Shown here: positions 44,859-53,817 of the stretch, piece by piece
Numbering within the stretch: the first letter of the stretch is position 1
Layout: each line of letters starts with the position of its first letter
Source of the DNA: Lysobacterales bacterium
GTDB taxonomy: Bacteria > Pseudomonadota > Gammaproteobacteria > Xanthomonadales > Marinicellaceae
NCBI GenBank assembly: GCA_026982315.1
Contig: JALSHI010000025.1
Coordinates: forward strand, 144,574 to 208,573
Direction of reading: 5' to 3'
Length of the DNA: 64,000 nucleotides
Program-made: the position numbers and the translations under genes
Notes under the pieces: generated by a model
Told to the model about the DNA's origin: nothing
The model's input: the letters and a program-made list of their open reading frames with translations, nothing else
Database searches by the model: none

Positions 44859-45219
44859 GCTGGGGTTCTCCAGTGTAGATACAACCCGAGGTACAGGTTT
44901 CGTTGACTTCAATACGCGACAAGGCCGGCAAACGCGGCTTGAGCTGGTCCCATATCCACAGGCAGAGGTTTTCACTGGTGGGATTTTCCAGCCCTTCATG
45001 GTGATTCAAACAGGAGTGGTCAAGTTTTTCATATAAAGGTTTGAAAGCCTTTTTCAGTTCGGCAAAGTCCACTATCCAGCCACTGTCCCTGCCCACTGGG
45101 CCACTGGCGTAAATGGTGACCTTGAAAGAGTGCCCATGCAGGCGGCCGCATTTGTGTCCTTCGGGCACATTGGGCAACCAGTGCGCCGCTTCCAGGTAAA
45201 AGGATTTATAGATTACCAT
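44845..45219 (-). CDS. queD: 6-carboxy-5,6,7,8-tetrahydropterin synthase
   Basis: A 124-residue QueD, start at 45219, one base after the fur stop. Zinc ligands are His13 (EAAHWLP), His28 and His30 (RLHGHSF), with Cys24 in HKCGRLHGH as the catalytic residue and [13 protein letters not shown] as the substrate block. It makes the queuosine precursor CPH4 from dihydroneopterin triphosphate. queE and queC are not in the window. Co-transcription with fur is unusual. Confidence 0.93.
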   Translation of the reverse strand: MVIYKSFYLEAAHWLPNVPEGHKCGRLHGHSFKVTIYASGPVGRDSGWIVDFAELKKAFKPLYEKLDHSCLNHHEGLENPTSENLCLWIWDQLKPRLPALSRIEVNETCTSGCIYTGEPQHESI

Positions 45220-45220
45220 G

Positions 45221-45625
45221 TTATTTTTTCTTCTTTTTGACGTATAGCACCAGACTGTGATCCACCAGCTCAAATCCGTGCTCTTTTGCCAGTTTTTCCT
45301 GCAATGCCTCAAGCTCCGGGCTAAAAAATTCAATCACTTCACCACTTTCCACATCTACCATATGGTCATGGTGTTCGCCAGTTTCCAACTCATACAGCGC
45401 CTGACCGTTTTCAAACTGGTGCTTGATGACCAGGCCCGCCGTTTCAAACTGGTTCAAAACCCGATAAATGGTGGCTAGGCCAATGTCTTTTTTGCTCTCC
45501 CGAAAGCGCTGGTAAAGATCATCCGCGGTAAAATGCTCGCCGGGGTGTTTTTCCAAAAATTCCAGGATCTGCACCCGCGGCGCGGTGACCTTGAGCCCTG
45601 CTTGCTTAATGAAGTCACTTCCCAT
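45221..45625 (-). CDS. fur: Ferric uptake regulator
   Basis: A 134-residue Fur. The winged helix has [15 protein letters not shown] and [17 protein letters not shown] (recognition helix), and the metal domain has [17 protein letters not shown] with the central His cluster. It is divergent from bamE, as in Pseudomonas. The protein contains no cysteine at all: the CxxC of E. coli Fur is replaced by VDVES and the C-terminus is poly-lysine. It therefore cannot use the structural zinc-cysteine site of E. coli Fur. It heads the operon with queD. Confidence 0.95.
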   Translation of the reverse strand: MGSDFIKQAGLKVTAPRVQILEFLEKHPGEHFTADDLYQRFRESKKDIGLATIYRVLNQFETAGLVIKHQFENGQALYELETGEHHDHMVDVESGEVIEFFSPELEALQEKLAKEHGFELVDHSLVLYVKKKKK

Positions 45626-45698
45626 ATTGGCTTTACGTCGTAGGTTTTTAGTGGCTTTTATTGTATCATTCAGCCATTCGAATTACCGGGTCTGCGCC
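45626..45698. promoter_or_regulatory. Divergent fur/bamE promoter region
   Basis: 73 bases serve both genes. It is AT-rich (TTTTATTGTATCATTCA at about 45656-45672), with no clear Fur box that I can align. The two promoters must overlap or stand back to back. Confidence 0.45.
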
Positions 45699-46061
45699 AT
45701 GAAAACATTTTTGTCTGCTTTGTTCCTGAGTTTATCCCTGCTTGTCGGTACGGGCTGTTTATACAAGGTCCCTATCCAACAGGGCAATATCCTGAAAAAA
45801 GAAGACATCGCATCACTCCAGGTGGGCATGACAAAACGGCAAGTGGCGCTGATTCTGGGAACCCCCGCCATTGCTGATCCGTTTCATCAGGATCGCTGGG
45901 ATTATGTCAATACATCAAAAATCAAAGGCAAGTTTCAACCAGTGAAGAAGTTGACCATCTACTTTGATCACGATGTGGTCACACGGATCGAAGACCATTA
46001 CTTTCCTGAAAATGACAATGCAGATAATGAGCCGGAAAACAAGGAGGCAAATACTCACTGA
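45699..46061 (+). CDS. bamE: Outer membrane assembly lipoprotein BamE
   Basis: A 120-residue lipoprotein from the ATG at 45699; the earlier in-frame ATG at 45585 runs into fur. The signal ends LLVGTGC (Cys20). The SmpA/OmlA fold shows YKVPIQQGNIL, LQVGMTKRQVALILGTP and DRWDYV. It stabilises the BAM complex that inserts outer-membrane proteins. A fur-bamE divergent pair with rnfH and ratA after it is the arrangement known from Pseudomonas. Confidence 0.95.
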   Translation: MKTFLSALFLSLSLLVGTGCLYKVPIQQGNILKKEDIASLQVGMTKRQVALILGTPAIADPFHQDRWDYVNTSKIKGKFQPVKKLTIYFDHDVVTRIEDHYFPENDNADNEPENKEANTH

Positions 46062-46070
46062 TACCACTTG

Positions 46071-46418
46071 CTAACGGATGACGCCCTGCTTTCGTTGTTG
46101 CTCAGCCCGCCGCCGGCGCAGGGATTTGGGATCCGCTATCAAGGGGCGATAAATTTCCACCCGGTCACCGGATTGTACCGGGTCAGCGATCTTTTTTAGC
46201 TGACTGAAAATCCCCACAGCCTGAGTGTTCAGGTCAATTTCCGGAAAACGCTCAAGCAGGCCGGAAGCCTTAATGGCGTCGGCGATGGTGCTGCCTGGCG
46301 GGAGCGTGACTGTTACCACTTGCTGGATATCCGGGCGCGCATAGGCCACCTCAACGTTGATGCAGGTTGCCTTGTGCGAGGTTTTTTTGGCGGGCTTTTG
46401 TAACGATTCACTGTTCAT
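46071..46418 (-). CDS. rnfH: RnfH family protein (UPF0125/RatB)
   Basis: A 115-residue ubiquitin-like-fold protein. [25 protein letters not shown], given here as its conserved opening [17 protein letters not shown], and [13 protein letters not shown] near the end are family signatures, with a basic tail [10 protein letters not shown]. It is convergent with bamE and downstream of ratA by 36 bases. Its role is unclear despite the name. Confidence 0.88.
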   Translation of the reverse strand: MNSESLQKPAKKTSHKATCINVEVAYARPDIQQVVTVTLPPGSTIADAIKASGLLERFPEIDLNTQAVGIFSQLKKIADPVQSGDRVEIYRPLIADPKSLRRRRAEQQRKQGVIR

Positions 46419-46454
46419 GATGAGTCCCTGTGCCTGGTAAGGGTGCGGCTGCTT

Positions 46455-46916
46455 TTAGCGATTTCCCAGCTTCGCATGTGCTCGACGGACGAAGTCGGCA
46501 ACCAGTTGTTGCGCAATCTGCCCAAATCCACGGCTAAAAGCCGCCTCGACAAACCCGGTCTGAAAGGCAAAATCCAGCTGCAACTCAATTCGACTGGCCG
46601 CCTCTGCAAGATTCGTCACAGACCATTGACCAGATAAATACTGAAAAGGTCCTTCCTCAAGTTTGAGCGCCAGAACATGAACGGATCTGTCTGCGTCATC
46701 TTTGATAAGCGTCGCGATATTGCGCGTGGTAAAACGTTGCCGGAAACCGGCAATAGAAACCGTCAGACCGGCCAGCATGCTATTCTCGGTGTGCTCCAGA
46801 ACATGGGCATCCACACACCAGCGAAGAAATTCCGGATAACTGGGCACATCCTGGATAATCGCAAAGACTTGGTCGGCCGGATAGGCCAGCAGCGCCTGTC
46901 GGTGAATTTTAGCCAT
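46455..46916 (-). CDS. ratA: RatA/PasT family START-domain protein
   Basis: A 153-residue protein from the ATG at 46916. It opens with VFAIIQDVPSYPEFLRWC and closes with FSRGFGQIAQQLVADFVRRA, the marks of the COQ10/RatA polyketide cyclase-like group. E. coli RatA (PasT) has been described as a ribosome-association toxin and as a ubiquinone-linked factor; the yeast relative COQ10 binds coenzyme Q. It is divergent from smpB and precedes rnfH, as in many gammaproteobacteria. Nothing in the sequence decides between the roles. Confidence 0.9.
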   Translation of the reverse strand: MAKIHRQALLAYPADQVFAIIQDVPSYPEFLRWCVDAHVLEHTENSMLAGLTVSIAGFRQRFTTRNIATLIKDDADRSVHVLALKLEEGPFQYLSGQWSVTNLAEAASRIELQLDFAFQTGFVEAAFSRGFGQIAQQLVADFVRRAHAKLGNR

Positions 46917-47050
46917 GATGAGCCGAAAGTTAAAAGACCGTATTTTATCGCACCTTGCAAGAGCGCCTGCGCGAAAAAACCAGGGGATTACCACTTTATT
47001 GCTTCTGCCAGTGGCATTTTGCCGGCAGTCTGCATACAATCAGCGGCCTT

Positions 47051-47530
47051 ATGAAAAAGAAAACCACATCCTCAGCCAATCCGGTGATTGCTGTCAACAA
47101 GCGAGCCCGTTTTGAATACGAGTTTCTTGAAACCTTTGAAGCCGGTATCGCCTTGCAAGGCTGGGAAGTTAAAAGCCTGCGGCAAGGCCGCGTGCAATTC
47201 AATGAAAGTTATGTCTTGCTAAAAAATGGCGAGGCGTATCTGTTTGGCTGCACCATCACTCCGCTGCTGTCTGCTTCGTCCCACGTGGATGCCGATCCCA
47301 TGCGAACCCGAAAACTGCTTTTGCACAAAAAGGAATTGGCGCGTTTGATCGGGTCTGTGGAACGTAAAGGATTAACAGTCGTGCCCAAACGCATGTACTG
47401 GAAAAACGGCAAGGTTAAAGTAGAGATAGCTCTGGCCCGTGGCAAAAGCACTCACGACAAGCGCCACACCCAGAAAGAGCGCGACTGGAACCGCGACAAG
47501 CAAAGAATCATGAAAGAAGCGAAACGTTAG
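47051..47530 (+). CDS. smpB: SsrA-binding protein
   Basis: A 159-residue SmpB from the ATG at 47051. [41 protein letters not shown] and the basic tail [13 protein letters not shown] are family signatures. It brings tmRNA to stalled ribosomes. The ssrA gene itself is not nearby. Upstream in-frame starts lack conserved sequence. Confidence 0.95.
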   Translation: MKKKTTSSANPVIAVNKRARFEYEFLETFEAGIALQGWEVKSLRQGRVQFNESYVLLKNGEAYLFGCTITPLLSASSHVDADPMRTRKLLLHKKELARLIGSVERKGLTVVPKRMYWKNGKVKVEIALARGKSTHDKRHTQKERDWNRDKQRIMKEAKR

Positions 47531-47589
47531 GGTTTCGCTTCGCAAGATCAATCCATACGCGCCAGCACACAGAAATTGACAGCTCCATG

Positions 47590-47994
47590 TTACCCGCCCC
47601 AGCAATCGGCATTGGTGCCGGTTTTTTGCCCCAGGGCATCATAACCGATGGTCGCGCAATGGGTGTCGCCGGCTTGCTCATTGATAGCGGTGGCAGTCAA
47701 TGAATAGGCCGCTCCACCAGCACCGGGGACATTCATGGTGACACGATAATAGCCGTGTTCGGAATCCAGCGGGGTGCTAAAGCCCAGCGCCCCCAAATTG
47801 GGCGCGTACTGATTATTGTTGGCATAGTACCGTTCTTGCCGGTTGGCGATATCCAGCAGAATGTTATGTGCTTCGGAACGTTTGGAGCGGAAGACATAGT
47901 CCCGATAACTGGGATAGGCGAAAGTGGCCAAAATAGCAATGATTCCCAGAACCACCAACAGTTCAATCAAGGTAAAACCTTTTGTCTGATTCAT
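47590..47994 (-). CDS. pilE: Type IV minor pilin PilE-like
   Basis: A 134-residue prepilin from the ATG at 47994, with a short leader cut before FTLIELLVVLGIIAILATFA and the family block SYRDYVFRSKRSEAHNILLDIANRQERYY, part of which is RSEAHNILLDIANRQERYY. Two Cys near the end (DTHCATIG and NADCWGG) should form the D-loop disulfide. It is the last gene of the minor pilin operon, corresponding to pilE in Pseudomonas. Confidence 0.9.
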   Translation of the reverse strand: MNQTKGFTLIELLVVLGIIAILATFAYPSYRDYVFRSKRSEAHNILLDIANRQERYYANNNQYAPNLGALGFSTPLDSEHGYYRVTMNVPGAGGAAYSLTATAINEQAGDTHCATIGYDALGQKTGTNADCWGG

Positions 47995-48022
47995 ACCTGT
48001 TCTCCAATACTGCAAGGCTGGG

Positions 48023-48394
48023 TTAATAAGGAGGCGGAAGCTCGCCAATATAGACCACCGAACCGCCTTTGCGCGCCTTCATATCGGCTTCGTTGTCAAA
48101 ATAAATGTGAACGATGTACTTTTTCCCAGGCACCAGCCGCTTTAATGGCTTCCAGGCTTCCTGCCGGGAAAAGAAGCCATCATCAATCAGATTAAGCTCA
48201 TAGTCCACACCGTCCAACGTGATAATTTCTGCCTTGGTGTCCACAGCGTCAAACGCCAGGGTTTGTATCACATCCACGTCAATGGGTTGAGGCATCTGCT
48301 CAGGTGGCCGGGTGGTTTGCCCGGCATGGGCAAGCCCGATTGTGAACACGCCGGCCAAAACCAGGGCAAACATTGTTTTCAGCAAGTCTTTCAT
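48023..48394 (-). CDS. Small exported protein in the PilY2 position
   Basis: A 123-residue protein from the ATG at 48394 with a signal peptide ending about residue 24 (IGLAHA). The mature part has EIITLDGVDYELNL and LVPGKKYIVHIYF. It lies between pilY1 and pilE, the position of pilY2 in P. aeruginosa. The length fits PilY2 (115), but I cannot be sure of sequence homology. Confidence 0.6.
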   Translation of the reverse strand: MKDLLKTMFALVLAGVFTIGLAHAGQTTRPPEQMPQPIDVDVIQTLAFDAVDTKAEIITLDGVDYELNLIDDGFFSRQEAWKPLKRLVPGKKYIVHIYFDNEADMKARKGGSVVYIGELPPPY

Positions 48395-48407
48395 AAATCC
48401 TTCCTCG

Positions 48408-51400
48408 TTATTGGTCAATCATGAGGTTATGCCAGCTTCTGCGCCGCCAGGCGAAGTCATCCACAGTTTCTGTCAATGGTGTATTGCTGCCATCGGCTGG
48501 GTTATCTCCGGACACGTCAATAATGAACTGTTCGACACCGCCACCGGCAAAACCCAATACAGAAGCGCCCACCACAATGTCGTCCACCAGAATGCCATCG
48601 GCTGAGTTATTGCGGAATTTACGGGTTCGCGGTTTACCGCCGGTTTCGGCGTCCACGTTCATGATCCAGCTTTCACCGCCTGGCTGACAGGGATCATCGC
48701 CGTTGGGAATGGTGGTGATGAAAAGTAATTCACGGCGGAAAGAGTCACGCATCATGCGGCTAACCATGCGCTCACCCGGCTCTGGCAGTGGCAACTTCCA
48801 ACCGTAAGCCGACGGCGGCACCGGGTTATCACTCAAGCGCCGTTGACCGGATGCGCTGACAGTCGCAGTTTGCTCGACAAAGCCCGAATCCTGTATTTTC
48901 AGATCCGCAAAACTCGGGTCATTAACCCGATCGCGGATACCCACAACATACTGGGTATCGACTCCGAAGATGGTTCTATCCGGCAGTTCGATATATTTGC
49001 CGGTACCAAAAGTCACCAGCACATCGTATTGGCCCGGTTGATTGCTGGCAAACAATCGTGGTTGTGTGGTGATGGGGCGCTCGTACACGTCATCAGCGTC
49101 GATCAAACGGGTCATGCTCCAGTTGGCCGGGTTATCATCCTGCAAATCAAAACGCCACAAGTTGCCATATAAATCACCGGCATAAGCAAACTCGGCAATA
49201 TGATCAATACCGGGTTGTTGCGTGTCGTTATTCCAGATATCACTGACCACCGGCGTGGCCATGCCATTGGGTTGCCCCGGGCTGCCGACACCGGTATTGA
49301 ATTTCCGCAGAATGGAGCCTGTTTCCAGATCCACCACATACAGCACCGCCGCGCCACTGCCGGTTTCACCATCGGGAACAGAACTGTTATACCCGTTTGG
49401 TAACAAGGCCACCCAGCGATCGCCACTTTTCACCCGGGCGATCACGGCCTCGCCATAGGTATAGCCAAGGTCGTCATCATCCACGTCAGTAAACTCCCAC
49501 AAAAAGGTGGGTTGGGTAGCGTTGCCATTGGTCACATCCAGGGCAAAAAAGCCCTGACCGCCGTAACGTTGTCCCGAAATCAGAATGGTTTTCCAACTAC
49601 CGTTCACAAACGCATCCCGTACGGAAGGTGTCGCGTCCACATAACTGTGGTGCTTGTAATCCGGCTTTGGTAATTCATTCAGGTTCTCAGCCGCTTTGGA
49701 AGGGATAAACGCCCACATTTCATCACCATCGGCACCAGAGCCAATATCGGCATTAAAGGCATGCAGCATGCCGTCATTGGCGCCCACGTAAAGCATGTTG
49801 GTCCGGTTCTGATTGGCTGTTTTGAAATCCTCATAACCATTGCCGGAGGCTGCTGCCACCGCTTCGGGGGAGCCTGCCGGGAAATTGTCATCGTTATAAC
49901 TGCTGCTGGGGCCGCGCACCAGTTTGGCAGAGGAGTTAATAATGTCGCCCAGGACGACTCTCCGATTGCGGAAAACACCACCGTTTTTAATTTCACGGCT
50001 TTGATCGCCACGCAAATAGTCGATCACATCCGCGGGAGTGGCGCTGCCGTTGGTCACCGGATCCAGGTCAGAAATATCGCTCAACAACGACCCACTGATA
50101 TCAGAGGTCTTGAGTGGAACAACCGCGCCCTGGTATTTATCGTAAACATAAATCTGGCGCGTGTCCGGCGTTCGGCTTTGAGATACCGTTGCATTGACAG
50201 CCGGACAAAAGCCGCCGGTTAACTTGCAAGCTGCGTCCCATAGAATGGCGCCATAGCTGCCATCTTGATTGACGTGCTGGGCAATAAGTGAACCGGACCA
50301 GTCCGATGTATCAAAAGCGCCACGGAATACTGCGGTGGCGGCTGTCACGATACTGGTCGAAACCACTGAGGCGCTAGCGGAAGACCGGCGCTCAATAATG
50401 GCGTTAACGACTTGCCGCAAGGCATCGGACAACTGCTGGGGATTGCGGGCGCTAAAGTATTCACCGCGAGAATTGAGCGAGGCATGCCACACGTCGTCCA
50501 CCCGGCCAGCGGAACCGCCAGTGCCCGGCCAAGTGATCGAGCCGTCACGCAGACCCGGCAAAGCGGCAGGCTGCGGCAAATTGCCCTGGATACCCAGGCC
50601 GACATTAAAGTTCACCATATGCTGCCAGGTGGCCGGGTCGTTTTTGGGATTCCAGTAAATGCCCGGATAAGTCCATGGGTCATCCCCTTGTGGCACCGTA
50701 ACCGTACTGCCATCACTGGCGGTAAAGTCTTTCAGGAAAGTTGGGACATTATTGGCCGTGGGCCGAAGGTCGTTAGCCCAGTAAAAGAAAGCCACATCCG
50801 CCAGGGTATCATCATTGCCATCCCGGTACATGCGCATCTCCCCTGTCCCCGGAGAATACATGGTGCCGTCAGGCAGGGTACGAGCTTGGTTGTCATAGTT
50901 CGTGCCCACACCAGTAGTCCCATTCCAGGAACCATCGGAAATAGAAATGTGAAAGTTTTGCTGGCAGGACAACTCCCCACCATAATTTGGATCACGGTAG
51001 GAAGCGCCTTGTTGGAACAGGCTTCCGGCGCGCACCGTGGCTTCCCGCAACGGCGTCCAGCCTTGATCCGGAATGGTAAACAACCAGTTGAAAAAATTAT
51101 TACGGTGGGTGCCGGAAAACTGATTAAACGGTGTGAAGGTTGTCAGGCTATTAAGCTGCTGCCAGGTGATTTTAAAATCCGTTCCAAAACCGGCGAAGGC
51201 CCGGCTCACAGCCGTTTTGGCCAGCATATTCCGAGTCCGGTAATAGCTGTACCAATTGGCGAAGTTTTGCTGCTCAGCCGAACCCACAATAATGCGCTGG
51301 TAACAGCCATCATTATCACGCGCTGGCGCGCCCCCGCACACCCAGCGATAATAAAATGCCGGCCGCGGGTTGGTATTAGGATAACCCGCCCGGGCGAAAC

Positions 51401-51818
51401 GTTCCTGGAAAGTTCCATTGGCATAGGCATAGTAATCGCGCGTGACCCGGTAACGGAGACTGAGATCCACAGTTCCCCGCGCCGGGCGGAAGCCATCGCG
51501 AAAAGCCGCATTAAAATTGGAATTAGGAAAAGAAGTGCCATCGGCCCTCAATGGCGGCAGATAGATAAAATTCGGGTTATAGGCCATCACGTTATAGTCA
51601 GGAGAGGCAAAACTGCGCCGGTTTCTGTTGAAACTGCGAGAGTCCGGCATCCAGGACCAGGCCATGGAGCCGGAGTCATCAAAAGTCACCGCAATCGCTG
51701 GCGGGACGCTCTGATTCAGAAACAGGGGTTCCGAGGTCAGCTCCAGCGGGCCGGCTTGCACCATGCCGCTGGCCATGACCAGACTGGCTGTTATCAATTT
51801 TATCCACATTTTCTTCAT
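48408..51818 (-). CDS. pilY1: Type IV pilus tip adhesin/assembly protein PilY1
   Basis: A 1136-residue secreted protein from the ATG at 51818 (AGGAG upstream), with signal peptide to about residue 22. A MIDAS-type motif TFDDSGSMAW (Asp47, Ser49, Ser51) starts a von Willebrand A-like domain. The C-terminal half has the quinoprotein/beta-propeller features of PilY1: MLYVGANDGMLHAFNA, LISGQRYGGQGFFALDV, an acidic DVDDDDLGYTYGE probably for calcium, and AGDLYGNLWRFDL. PilY1 sits at the pilus tip with the minor pilins and is involved in adhesion and surface sensing. It is the largest gene of the fimT-pilE operon. Confidence 0.94.
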   Translation of the reverse strand: MKKMWIKLITASLVMASGMVQAGPLELTSEPLFLNQSVPPAIAVTFDDSGSMAWSWMPDSRSFNRNRRSFASPDYNVMAYNPNFIYLPPLRADGTSFPNSNFNAAFRDGFRPARGTVDLSLRYRVTRDYYAYANGTFQERFARAGYPNTNPRPAFYYRWVCGGAPARDNDGCYQRIIVGSAEQQNFANWYSYYRTRNMLAKTAVSRAFAGFGTDFKITWQQLNSLTTFTPFNQFSGTHRNNFFNWLFTIPDQGWTPLREATVRAGSLFQQGASYRDPNYGGELSCQQNFHISISDGSWNGTTGVGTNYDNQARTLPDGTMYSPGTGEMRMYRDGNDDTLADVAFFYWANDLRPTANNVPTFLKDFTASDGSTVTVPQGDDPWTYPGIYWNPKNDPATWQHMVNFNVGLGIQGNLPQPAALPGLRDGSITWPGTGGSAGRVDDVWHASLNSRGEYFSARNPQQLSDALRQVVNAIIERRSSASASVVSTSIVTAATAVFRGAFDTSDWSGSLIAQHVNQDGSYGAILWDAACKLTGGFCPAVNATVSQSRTPDTRQIYVYDKYQGAVVPLKTSDISGSLLSDISDLDPVTNGSATPADVIDYLRGDQSREIKNGGVFRNRRVVLGDIINSSAKLVRGPSSSYNDDNFPAGSPEAVAAASGNGYEDFKTANQNRTNMLYVGANDGMLHAFNADIGSGADGDEMWAFIPSKAAENLNELPKPDYKHHSYVDATPSVRDAFVNGSWKTILISGQRYGGQGFFALDVTNGNATQPTFLWEFTDVDDDDLGYTYGEAVIARVKSGDRWVALLPNGYNSSVPDGETGSGAAVLYVVDLETGSILRKFNTGVGSPGQPNGMATPVVSDIWNNDTQQPGIDHIAEFAYAGDLYGNLWRFDLQDDNPANWSMTRLIDADDVYERPITTQPRLFASNQPGQYDVLVTFGTGKYIELPDRTIFGVDTQYVVGIRDRVNDPSFADLKIQDSGFVEQTATVSASGQRRLSDNPVPPSAYGWKLPLPEPGERMVSRMMRDSFRRELLFITTIPNGDDPCQPGGESWIMNVDAETGGKPRTRKFRNNSADGILVDDIVVGASVLGFAGGGVEQFIIDVSGDNPADGSNTPLTETVDDFAWRRRSWHNLMIDQ

Positions 51819-51844
51819 TTTTGCGCTCCTGGCAGCAAGGCCGC

Positions 51845-52450
51845 TCACATTTTCACCATGTAGGTAGATTGCACCACCGACAGGACATTCTGGTTGCCAC
51901 TCCAGCCACGGCTGGAAATTCTGAAAATTCTGGGTTGGGCGGCTGCACCAGTGCCACCGCCATCATCAAACTCGGCGCCGCCCACTCCGGTCTGACACGA
52001 CTGGTTTTGCGTGCCAGCGGCACCCACGGCTTTGGCGCACACATCCTCAATGACATAGCGTGCAGGGCGGGGGTAAATCGTGCTGTCAATCGCCACTGGT
52101 TGACCGATGCTGACCGGATCCCGGTTTTGCAGGAAATTCTGAATATCCGGTGCATTGGGCTTGTAAACCCCACCCACGCCAGAACCATCATCAGTGGCCA
52201 CCAGTTGCACGCCGTTGCTGGTCTTAAAGTAGTTCCATAAAAAAGCTTCGCCATTGCGCAGGGCCGAATTGGTCGCTTCCTGGGCCTGAATGTTATTTTT
52301 CAGGCCTGCGGCCATTTTTTCCTGCAACAGGGTGGATTTCATGGCCGTCACGCTAATCAGCGTCACCACCAGCAGAATTAATAGACCAATCACCAGAGCT
52401 GCCCCGCTTTGGGAGCTCGGTGGTCGAATACGGATTAAAGGTGTCTTCAT
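51845..52450 (-). CDS. pilX: Type IV pilus minor pilin PilX
   Basis: About 201 residues. SQSGAALVIGLLILLVVTLISVTAMKSTLLQEKMAAG has the class III-type pilin helix, quoted here in part as GAALVIGLLILLVVTL, and the PilX N-terminal domain that follows (NSALRNGEAFL). The start could be the ATG at 52450 or the GTG at 52462, which overlaps the pilW stop (GTGA); the ATG is preferred as it has GAGAA before it. PilX primes pilus assembly with PilV, PilW and PilY1. Confidence 0.88.
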   Translation of the reverse strand: MKTPLIRIRPPSSQSGAALVIGLLILLVVTLISVTAMKSTLLQEKMAAGLKNNIQAQEATNSALRNGEAFLWNYFKTSNGVQLVATDDGSGVGGVYKPNAPDIQNFLQNRDPVSIGQPVAIDSTIYPRPARYVIEDVCAKAVGAAGTQNQSCQTGVGGAEFDDGGGTGAAAQPRIFRISSRGWSGNQNVLSVVQSTYMVKM

Positions 52451-52458
52451 GATGGTTC

Positions 52459-53817
52459 TCACAAGCTGTAATTGGCAACGGGAACTGTAATCGTGAACTC
52501 CCGCCGATACATGTTTCCGGGGGTACTTAAAGGCAAATCCGCCGGCGTGCTCCAGGCCGGATTGCCGGCATATTGAAAGTTCAGTTCCGTGGCGTTATCG
52601 GAATCCAATGCGACTGAATTAACGGTATTCATCAGAGCATGAATCTCAATGGCAAAAACCGACCGCCACAAACAGCCGGGGCCATTGGTGGCACTGATGC
52701 CATTGCGTTTGAAATCCGGCGCGGCAGTGCATAAATTTGTACCGGCCGAATCAATCTGGTCGGCAGTCAAGTATGCAACCGAGCCGTCCATATTCTGGAC
52801 GCCATAAAGAATATCCAAAGCATCCACCCCTTCCACCAGTTCCTGGCTATTGCCATTAACTGAACGGTATAAACCGGGGATCAGCCGTGTGGCGTCATTC
52901 GGGTCGGTTTTCAGGCCCACATAGTAGGTCACTGTCCTGAAACTATCCGGATCATTGAGGTTGTATACACGGCTGTCGTTGGCATCTGAAAACAGGTTGC
53001 CATTGCCGCCGGTAGCTGTAATAGCGCCACTGGACGCCCCTTGAACCGGCATCACTGAGGCTTCCAGACAGTTACTGACAACAGCAAAGTCACCCGCATT
53101 GAAAGTGATATCAGGGTCTGGCACCACTGGCAGGGTACTGGTGTTGCCACTGCTGCTACCATCGCCGTTCATTCTGAGCCCCCGCACAAAGTAGCGTACT
53201 GTCAACACATCAGTATTGGCCAGGCGATTGCCGGCTGAAGTTCCTACCGGTGGCACAGGTGAGGCACCACCATTGGTCAAATCCGCCCCGGCAGATGACA
53301 ACGAAGGCACACAGGTACCGGAGCTGCACTCATGTCCGCGAATAAAATAGGCCGGATCCAAGGGATAGGGGTTGTCAGCGCCACCTGGCACAGGCGCACT
53401 GGTGGCCACCAGGGCTTTATCGGGCAGGCCTCCTGTCAGAGTATCTGACCAGACATTCAAGGCGCGGGTTCGATAACCAGCCCCAACGGCAGGATCAAAA
53501 GTCGTCGGGTCATATTTGATATAGGGATCCTTGATGGAAATGTTGGCACAGTACTGATTACCGGTGAGCGCAGCATCATTTTTCATCATGAGCATGGCAA
53601 ACCGGCCGTTTTCCTGCAACCGGGCCAAACCGTTCTGGACACGATTCATCTTCGAGGCATTGTTGAACAGATTGAGAATGCCAATCAGCAACACCGCACC
53701 AATCAGAATCGCGATCATCAGCTCGATTAACGTAAAACCGTGACCATACCGAAATGGCCGCTGCAAGACTTTCCCCGAATTTAATTGCATGTATCGGATT
53801 GGTGGCTGAATCATCAT
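52459..53817 (-). CDS. pilW: Type IV pilus minor pilin PilW
   Basis: A 452-residue prepilin with a 25-residue leader ending in HG, then FTLIELMIAILIGAVLLIGI and the PilW block LQENGRFAMLMM. The mature part is rich in Gly, Asn and Thr, and several Cys pairs (for example HECSSGTCVPS) suggest disulfides. It is longer than the roughly 270-residue PilW of P. aeruginosa. The start ATG overlaps the pilV stop (53814-53817). Confidence 0.9.
   Translation of the reverse strand: MMIQPPIRYMQLNSGKVLQRPFRYGHGFTLIELMIAILIGAVLLIGILNLFNNASKMNRVQNGLARLQENGRFAMLMMKNDAALTGNQYCANISIKDPYIKYDPTTFDPAVGAGYRTRALNVWSDTLTGGLPDKALVATSAPVPGGADNPYPLDPAYFIRGHECSSGTCVPSLSSAGADLTNGGASPVPPVGTSAGNRLANTDVLTVRYFVRGLRMNGDGSSSGNTSTLPVVPDPDITFNAGDFAVVSNCLEASVMPVQGASSGAITATGGNGNLFSDANDSRVYNLNDPDSFRTVTYYVGLKTDPNDATRLIPGLYRSVNGNSQELVEGVDALDILYGVQNMDGSVAYLTADQIDSAGTNLCTAAPDFKRNGISATNGPGCLWRSVFAIEIHALMNTVNSVALDSDNATELNFQYAGNPAWSTPADLPLSTPGNMYRREFTITVPVANYSL

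Noticed and set aside
45656..45690. Fur box in the fur/bamE gap
   Set aside because: The region is AT-rich but I could not align it to the 19-bp GATAATGAT-type consensus with confidence.
50412..51863. A 483-codon open frame antisense to pilY1
   Set aside because: Shadow of a long Gly/Asn/Asp-rich gene, without any recognisable protein features.
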